Shown here: positions 57,945 through 64,000 of the stretch, one piece after another
How positions within the stretch are numbered: position 1 is the first letter of the stretch
Layout of the letters: each line of letters starts with the position of its first letter
DNA from: Pyrus communis
Taxonomy: Eukaryota; Streptophyta; Magnoliopsida; Rosales; Rosaceae
DNA: 64,000 nucleotides
Direction of reading: 5' to 3'
Assembly (NCBI RefSeq): GCF_963583255.1
Contig: NW_026908883.1
Location: forward strand, 1,178,001 to 1,242,000
Translations under genes and position numbers: made by a program
Notes under the pieces: generated by a model
Databases searched by the model: none
Told to the model about the DNA's origin: nothing
The model's input: the letters and a program-made list of their open reading frames with translations, nothing else

Positions 57945-60900
57945 ATGGCCTCCTTTATCTCGAAGCTCTCTGACGAGATCAACAAATGCAAGGATTTCAT
58001 TGATCGTAGCGCCGTTAAGACGCTGCGATTTGAAAATGACATGGCCACCACTCACCAGATTTTGGGCCCCCTTTTTAGAGACGAAGTGCCGTCGTCTGTT
58101 ACTAATCTCCTCAAGGAGCAGTGCCTAACACCCCTGCTCAAGGGTTTAACTGGTCGAAATGGTGTTTGGCTCGGCCTCAAGGTGCTTGGCCCTCGACCAC
58201 CACAGCCTGGGCCGCCTGGGTGGACCGAATGAGGTCCTTCTTTGGCGAGGAGTGGAAAGCCCTTGGTATCTATGATGCCATCCTGCTCTCGACCATGGAG
58301 ATTACCATGGACAAGGAGCTGCTTATGGCGGCCCTGACTCTATGGTGTTCGGCCACCAACACTATGGTCCTTCCATTCGGCCCCCTCGGCCCCACGGTCC
58401 TCGACATCTCGGCAATTCTTGGGACTTCCCCATCCGGCCTCCCAATCGACGCCGCTCTCTCTGGATGCCCTTCCCTTCTTGACCTGAAGGCGTTTTTCGA
58501 CGAGCGAGCCGTCGAAACGCTCGGCCGAGGCGACCGGGAGACTTCAAAAGAAGAAGTTCAGAAGCTTCATAAGAACTTCTTCAACTACAACACGCTCATC
58601 CTCCATTTGTTGTACCAGGTCGAACAAGTGCTTGGTCGAGAACATGCCGGTGGCCCAGGCCTTGGCCAGTGGTCACTCCCTGGCGCTTAGCCCAGCTATT
58701 CTTGCCAACCTCTTCCGTTGCTTGGCCGAGACGACCATCAACAAAATTGACCCGCACCAGAACGGACCCCTCTCGGTGTTTCAACTCTGGCTGCAGGTCC
58801 CTGCTTTTCAGCGCTCGGTCGCCCTCGGCCCCCAATTGGCCTCTCGACCGGCCCCTCCGCACCGGGCTGACGAGATTCTTAAACATTTTTTCGGTCTCGA
58901 CGTCCTTTCGGACGACGAGTTTCTGGTGTGCCGGCGCCAGGAATACCCTGACTCAATCAGGCTCCCGACGGCAGCTTGGGCCGAGTCCGAGGATGCAGGC
59001 CTTCGTCAGTCCTGGGGGTCGTTTGTCCTGACTCGCGACCTTCCCCTAGGTTGCGATGCCCGCCGCGCCGGTTGGGAGGTCTACCATCCCCACTTCGTCG
59101 CCCGGCAGCTTGGCTACCTTCAAGGCTGCCCCGTGCCCCTTCTCATCTCTCGTTAACTCCTGAGCCGGGGACGTCTTTCTGGTTCTTCCGAGAGGGAGTG
59201 CGGGACGAACGAGCAAGAGTTTCAGGAACGGTGTAAGAAGTTCCGTCTTCGGCCAACCGTTCCGGAATCCTTGGGCACCGACACTTTCGGCGACTGGTGG
59301 GACGTGTACACCTGCGACTTCTTCGGCGTTGCGGCCGAAGATGTGGTGAGCAAAGTCTTTGGTGACCGACCGAGACCAGCGCCCTCGACCCAACCTAAGG
59401 AATCGGCCCAAGGTAAGTCTTTCCGCACCTTCTCTGTTTTTTATTATATTTTTCCTGTTATTAATCACTTTGCTCTTCAGGGGGGCGTGGGTCAAGGAAG
59501 GTTGAAGTGGTCGCCGTGGTGGCGAGGGCGAAGAAGTTGGCGCCCATGAAAAAGACCCTCACCCCCGAGCGGACGGTACCAGCCAAACGCCCTCATCGAC
59601 AGGCAGAGCGGGAGGATGATGTCCCTCGCCCTTCTAAGCGCGTCAAGAAATTGGCAAAGAAGGGCGACCGGGAGATTCATGTCGTTCCTAGTGATACTAC
59701 TGGGACGCCTGCTCCTGCCGGCTCTCCTCCTGAGACCACGGCCAATCCCATCGCCGCACCAGCCCCTGCTTCGAAGCCGGTCGTGGCGCCTGAAATGGGG
59801 AAGTCGGCTGCGCCTGCCGAAGCACCCTCGACTCCAACGGTCGTTTTGGAGGTATAATTCGGCTTCCACTTGTTTCTTTAGGTTTCTGGTCGTAATGCTA
59901 ACTGTTTTCTCTTTTTGTTCAGGATGTCGAGAGCGAGAGTGACGAAGTCCCGCTGCAACGCCGCCGTCGACCAGTCAACTCTTCTGCCGTCCATCCTCCT
60001 CCTGTAGTCGAGGCGACCGCTCGACCACGTCCTACTGCGGCGGATCGTGGCAAGAGACCCATGGTCGATCCTAAGGCCACGGCCGAGTCACCGATCCACC
60101 CGCAGGATGAAGACCCTCCCATTCCTCCACAGGAAGTCTCTTCGGCCTTTGTAAGTCTCGCTTTTTGTTGTGTTGATTTTTTTTGTTACATGTTTTTCTC
60201 AAAAAAAACTATTAAATGTCAGGTGCCCGAACATTCATTTCACCGGCAATTTTATGCGCCGAGGGGCGTTGTTTATATTTCCTGGCCGCCATCGTGGCCA
60301 TCAAATGTAGATGACCTCCATCGGCCGCGTGAATTGCGTAGCGGTCTAAGGCACTGGGCTCGGCCATTGAGCTCCCTGGGTTCGAGCAATGACCCAGAGG
60401 GCATGGCCGAAGTCTCCTCTCGGCAGGTCTAAAACACTTCCCTTTTTTATGCATTATATCACGTCTTTCTTTCCTTCACAAAGTTCTCTTTTTATGTGCA
60501 GCCGTCGTGGGAAGTGGAGCTTGACGCTCTTCTTCAAAGCACGACCGGTGAGGTCGGCTCCTCTGCAGCTCCGGCCGAATCGGTGGGAGCCACGCCCGCC
60601 GAAGTCTTCGTGAAGCTGCACGAAGTCTTGTCTCTGACTGCTTCCCAAGCTCTCCGGTGCAAGGGCCTTGACTCTGTTGGAGAGTGTCTCAATGACCTCG
60701 CCAGCAGTGGTCACCTGAGCCCGGAGGGCATCTCTTTCCTAACCGACCTCCTGGAGCGGACTCGGCAACACTTTGTTATCTTTGAGCGTGCCCTACAGGC
60801 CAAGGACGATTTGAAGGTGGCCAAGGTCGCGCATGAGGCTGGCCGAGTAGAGATGGAGGCTTTCAAGGCAAAGAAAGCAAAGCTGACCGAGTTTGATCTC

Positions 60901-61143
60901 CAGATTTCTGACCTCCAGCGTCAGATTTCTGACCTTCAACGCCAAATGTCGGCTGCTACTTCCGAGCTTGAGAAGGATTTTGAGGCTAACAAGGCTCGGC
61001 TGACGGCCTTCGCTGCCGGCGCACGGCGTATCCAGCAACTGCAGTGCAACAAGAAGACGCGGCAGGCTGAGATAATTTTGAGCGAGGCGAAGTGGCTGGA
61101 GCTGAAAGCTGCCCTTGAGACTTTCCTCCCTTCGACCCCTTAG
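57945..61143 (+). pseudogene. Antisense plant-mobile-domain (PMD-like) gene of element G, five exons, exon 1 damaged
   Basis: The proposed exons are 57945-59412, 59481-59851, 59923-60150, 60223-60426 and 60502-61143. The introns are 68, 71, 72 and 75 bases, all GT-AG, and every join keeps the frame. Exon 1 holds a plant mobile domain (aminotransferase-like): WAAWVDRM, MAALTLWCSATNTMVLP, TVLDISAILGTS, then VENMPVAQALASGH, FQLWLQV and GDWWDVYTCDFFG. It is broken by a single-base frameshift near 58124, a frame-changing deletion near 58617 and TAA at 59154. Exons 2-4 encode a basic and Pro/Ala-rich linker; exon 5 encodes a coiled coil (ISDLQRQ repeats) ending TFLPSTP. PMD genes are known both as host genes and inside Tat and MULE transposons; the function is unclear. 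It runs convergently with pol. Confidence 0.8.
60333..60397 (+). repeat. tRNA/SINE-like segment inside exon 4
   Basis: GTAGCGGTCTAAGGC (about 60338-60352) resembles a tRNA A box and GGGTTCGAGCA (about 60379-60389) a B box, about 41 bases apart as in tRNA-derived SINE heads. No intact cloverleaf is evident. It lies within the coding frame of exon 4. Confidence 0.45.
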
Positions 61144-61180
61144 GAATTTAATCATTGTATTTGTTCTCTTGTAATGATTC

Positions 61181-61246
61181 TTTTGTTATCAATACAATGG
61201 TTATTTTGCTATCAGTACAATGGTCGTTTTGCTGTCAGTATAATGG
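61181..61246. repeat. Three-unit 23-bp tandem repeat between convergent genes of G
   Basis: Units start at 61181, 61204 and 61227, each like TTTTGCTATCAGTACAATGG. They lie between the antisense gene stop (61143) and the pol end (61287), likely in its 3' UTR. Confidence 0.88.
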
Positions 61247-61286
61247 ACTTACTCTTGCATTTCCCATGTAATTGGGTTGTACTTCT

Positions 61287-61625
61287 TTAAAAACTTTCCA
61301 TTAATCGGCAATTTGTGAACTGAACCCGTCCGATCTCGTAAATGATATGCCCTTTGCCGAGTATTTTGTGAACGATGAATGGCCCTTCCCAATTTGGCGA
61401 CCATTTACCAAATCTGGGGTCTTTAATCCCAACAGGCAACACAGTTTGCCAAACCAATTCTCCTTCGCCGAACGTTTTTTGTCTTACACGCTGATTATAC
61501 GCTCGCTCGGCAATTTTCTTTTGTGCTACTAACAAGTAAACTGCATTGATTCGACTTTCTTCTAAGTCTTCTAACTCTTGTCGCATCGCTTGACTATATT
61601 CAATACTGTACAAGGGTGATGTCAC
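61287..61625 (-). pseudogene. Tat integrase C-terminal remnant of element G
   Basis: About 112 codons, beginning TSPLYSIEYSQAMRQELEDL, with the conserved Tat tail (QKTFGEGELVWQTVLPVG, RFGKWSPNWEGPFIVHKIL). This is the part after the catalytic core that links to a GPF-type fold. The zinc-binding HHCC region and the catalytic core that should lie between it and RNase H are absent. The gap of 61626-61733 contains only about 108 bases with an inverted repeat. The fragment is non-functional on its own. Confidence 0.88.
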
Positions 61626-61705
61626 TCTGCATCGATTCGACTTTCAGTACCGGTCGAATTGAGTATAAGTTCGTTGCGAGTAATCGAGCGACATCACCCT
61701 TGTAC
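61608..61705. repeat. 16-bp perfect inverted repeat at the integrase deletion junction
   Basis: GTACAAGGGTGATGTC (61608-61623) and its exact reverse complement (61690-61705), with a 66-base spacer that holds a smaller ATTCGAC/GTCGAAT inverted pair. The left arm is part of the integrase remnant, so the right arm is an inverted copy of it. Confidence 0.85.
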
Positions 61706-61733
61706 GTATTACGTGCGCGCGTTGGAGAGTTTG

Positions 61734-64000
61734 TTAATTAATCAAAACGGGGTATGAGCGTTGACCCGTGTTCGCAATTCCCACAATTCGACTTAGTTTG
61801 CCCCCCATGAGTTGTGCTCCGGAGGCGATCTGGGCGAGTTCGTCGGCGTCAGTATTGTGGATACGTGAAATGTGTTCAAATGTGATTTGGTCGAACGACT
61901 CGGCCAGGTAAGTGGCGACCATGTGATAGAGAGCTAAAGTACAACTCATGCAACGAAACACGCCGTTCAGTTGGTTAAACACAAGTTCGGAATCACCAAG
62001 GACGAGAACGCGGGGGGCCCGCAGATCGTGTAAAACATGGAGGCTGATAATGAGGGCTTCATACTCGGCCTGATTATTGGTGCAGCTGAAATCTAACTTG
62101 AGAGAAAAATACCATCGGCAGTGGTCAGGCGACTGAATTGCGATACCGACACCTGCCGAGGTCGAAGTACTGGAACCTTCAAAATGCATAGTCCAATGGT
62201 TATCGCGTGTGGTGACGAAACCGATGTCGACGTCGCCTCCCTCAAAACCATAAGGGGATGGGTGTTGTGCCAGGAAGTCGGCAAGGGCTTGCCCCTTGAC
62301 GGCCTTTTGGGGTACATACTGAAGGCTGAACTCGGATAAGGCGAGTGTCCATTTCCCGATTCGGCCTTTGACAATAGGCCGAGTCAGCATGTAACGAATT
62401 ACGTCGGTTTGGGCGATGACCTGCGTAACTGTGGGGAGCATGTAATGCCGAAGCTTGGATGCAGCAAAAAACAACGCTAAGCAAAGTTTTTCGACAGGGG
62501 AATAGTTAAGCTCTGGTGAACTCAGGTTTCGGCTAAGGTAAAAGATAGCTTGTTCGCGTCCGACGTTGTTATCTTGTGCAATGAGGCATCCAATGGATTC
62601 AGCAGCTGCCGAAATGTACAATTTAAGGGGTTTGTTGCGACAAGGTGGAACGAGCACCGGTGGGGTGGAAATGGCCACCTTGATTTGCGTAAATGCAGCT
62701 TGATGCTCTTCGCGCCATTCAAATCGGTCGGTCTCCTTCAGTTTAAGGAGTGTAGAGAATGCTTTCATCTTACCGGCCGAATTGGCGATGAAACGACGGA
62801 GGAAATTTATCTGCCCGAGTAACGACTGGAGCTGTTTCTTTGTCGTCGGAGGTGGGGCGCTAATGATGGCGCGAGCTTTATTTTCATCGACCTCGATGCC
62901 GCGATGGTGCACCAAAAATCCTAGGAAATTACCGGCCGAAACACCGAAAGCACACTTGGCCGGGTTCATCTTGAGGTTGTTCTTGCGCATGCGAAGGAAG
63001 GCTTGCCTCAGGTCGTCCAGATGTGTTTGACGACGTTTGGATTTTAGGACCACATCATCGATATAAATTTCGACGATTGTACCGATTAAGTCGTGGAAGA
63101 TCATATTCATGGCTCGTTGGTATGTGGCGCCGGCATTCTTGAGGCCGAAAGGCATGACTACCCATTCGTAAGTACCAAGTGCCCCCGGGCAACGGAAAAC
63201 CATCTTGTGGACGTCAGCTTCGGCGATGAAAATTTGGTTGTAACCCGCATGACCGTCCATAAAAGATAGCAGTTCATGATTAGCTACGGCATCAATTAAT
63301 AAATCTGAGATCGGCATCGTATATTCGTCCTTGGGAGTAGCCAGATTTAGATTACGGAAATCGATGCAAATGCGAAGTGCACCGTTTTTCTTTAACACGG
63401 GGACGATATTGGCCAACCATTCGACATACCGAGCGGTCCTAATAAATCCGGCTTTTAGAAGCCGAACTAATTCTTCCTTAATGCCGAGTTGTACTTCGTT
63501 CGAAAATCGGAGAGGAGGCTGTCGAAAAGGCCGACACCCCTCCTTGATGCGTAGTTCATGCTCTACAAGGTTTCGGTCAAGGCCTGGCATTTCATGATAA
63601 CTCCACGCAAAGCAATCTTTAAATTCGTGGAGTAGCTTACGGAGTTCGACCTTCATGGATGGTGGGAGTAACGTACTAATAAACAATGTGCGAGGATCCT
63701 CGGCTGTGCCTACGTTAACTTCCTCTAACAGGTCCTTGACTTGAGGTCGATGATCTTCGAGTTCGGCCGGTGCAGCCTGAACTTTATCGAGAGATAGAAC
63801 GGGACCGTTATCTGCTTCGGCCAGAAATTCGATTAAATTGACGCCAGAATGTGGTTGCTTGGTAATGGCGTACCAATGGGCCAGCAGACGTTCCATTGTA
63901 GATGAAACCGCGACCTGACGCCGTTCTTGCGTGGTGTGCTCAATCATCGGCATTGATGACCAAGTTCGCCAAGCCAAGTCTCGCCGAATCCTGTTGGACA
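61734..64000 (-). pseudogene. Tat pol of element G: RT and two RNase H domains (5' end outside window)
   Basis: The frame is open from the window edge to TAA at 61734. The apparent start near 63977 is only a TTG codon, so the true start lies upstream. RT has the Tat segments SFMDGHAGYNQIFIAE, VVMPFGLKNAGATYQRAMN and YIDDVVLKSK (YIDD at about 63065). A gypsy RNase H follows, with a weak first motif (LYISAAAESIG). Then comes a second, archaeal-type RNase H with MHFEGSSTSTSAG, TNNQAEYEAL, LGDSELV and NTDADELAQ. The first catalytic Asp of this domain (expected in the DGSS position) is Glu here, codon at 62178-62180. The chain then ends after VGIANTGQRSYPVLIN; integrase does not follow. The frame is otherwise well preserved. 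Confidence 0.9.

Larger units (their letters stand above)
56237..64000 (-). mobile_element. Element G: Tat-lineage Ty3/gypsy element, 3' part
   Basis: A minus-strand element inserted in the 3' LTR of F. From the right the window holds RT, RNase H, a remnant integrase C-terminus, then a convergent antisense gene, polypurine tract and 3' LTR. The 5' half (5' LTR, gag, protease) lies beyond 64000. A second, archaeal-type RNase H domain and an antisense extra gene between pol and the 3' LTR are both known traits of the plant Tat lineage. The integrase core is deleted, so this copy cannot move by itself. Confidence 0.88.

Noticed and set aside
60333..60397. Functional tRNA gene
   Set aside because: A- and B-box-like motifs are present, but I see no matching acceptor or anticodon stems. 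A SINE relic fits better.

Overview
The window is plant nuclear DNA made almost entirely of nested LTR retrotransposons. I found no host gene, rRNA gene or functional tRNA gene. Plant origin is clear from the tRNA-Asp and initiator-tRNA-Met primer sites and from typical plant Athila, Tekay/Del, Tat and Ty1/copia proteins. The general look suggests a woody eudicot, perhaps Rosaceae, but that is only an impression.

Layout, left to right. (1) 1-16200: the 3' part of a plus-strand non-autonomous element (A). Its 3' LTR is split by a complete 10,061-bp minus-strand relative (B, 5199-15259, TSD TTTAG). (2) 16201-22978: a decayed Ty1/copia element truncated at its 3' end, then two minus-strand Athila-like LTR remnants (22979-24778). 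(3) 24961-26033: a 1.06-kb hAT-like non-autonomous DNA element with an 8-bp TSD. (4) 26345-56236: a Tekay/Del chromovirus (F), split just after its gag zinc knuckle by an Athila element (D, from 29528). D is itself split by another complete copy of the A/B family (C, 38722-48807, TSD ACTCC). D's 3' LTR (49195-51197) is followed directly by a second Athila primer site and gag (E), which breaks off at 52311 into F's pol. (5) 56237-64000: a minus-strand Tat element (G) inserted in F's 3' LTR and running off the window.

Two features stand out. First, A, B and C form a non-autonomous family with Athila-type ends. Each carries a gag relic that has lost its capsid region and zinc knuckle, and an antisense coiled-coil ORF preceded by its own promoter-like module. 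They have no protease, RT or integrase, so an Athila element such as D's family probably supplies these in trans. Second, G carries, antisense to pol, a plant-mobile-domain gene with its own TATA box and four GT-AG introns whose phases all match. It is a captured spliced gene, now damaged in its first exon. Two unrelated gypsy lineages in one window therefore carry an antisense gene between the coding region and the 3' LTR.

The autonomous-type elements are all dead. D has three in-frame stops and a changed protease aspartate, F has stops and a changed integrase aspartate, the copia element has stops and a broken zinc knuckle, and G lacks its integrase core. B (LTRs of equal length with no difference seen) and C (few LTR differences) are the youngest insertions. 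The relative order is F before D/E before C, F before G, and A before B.
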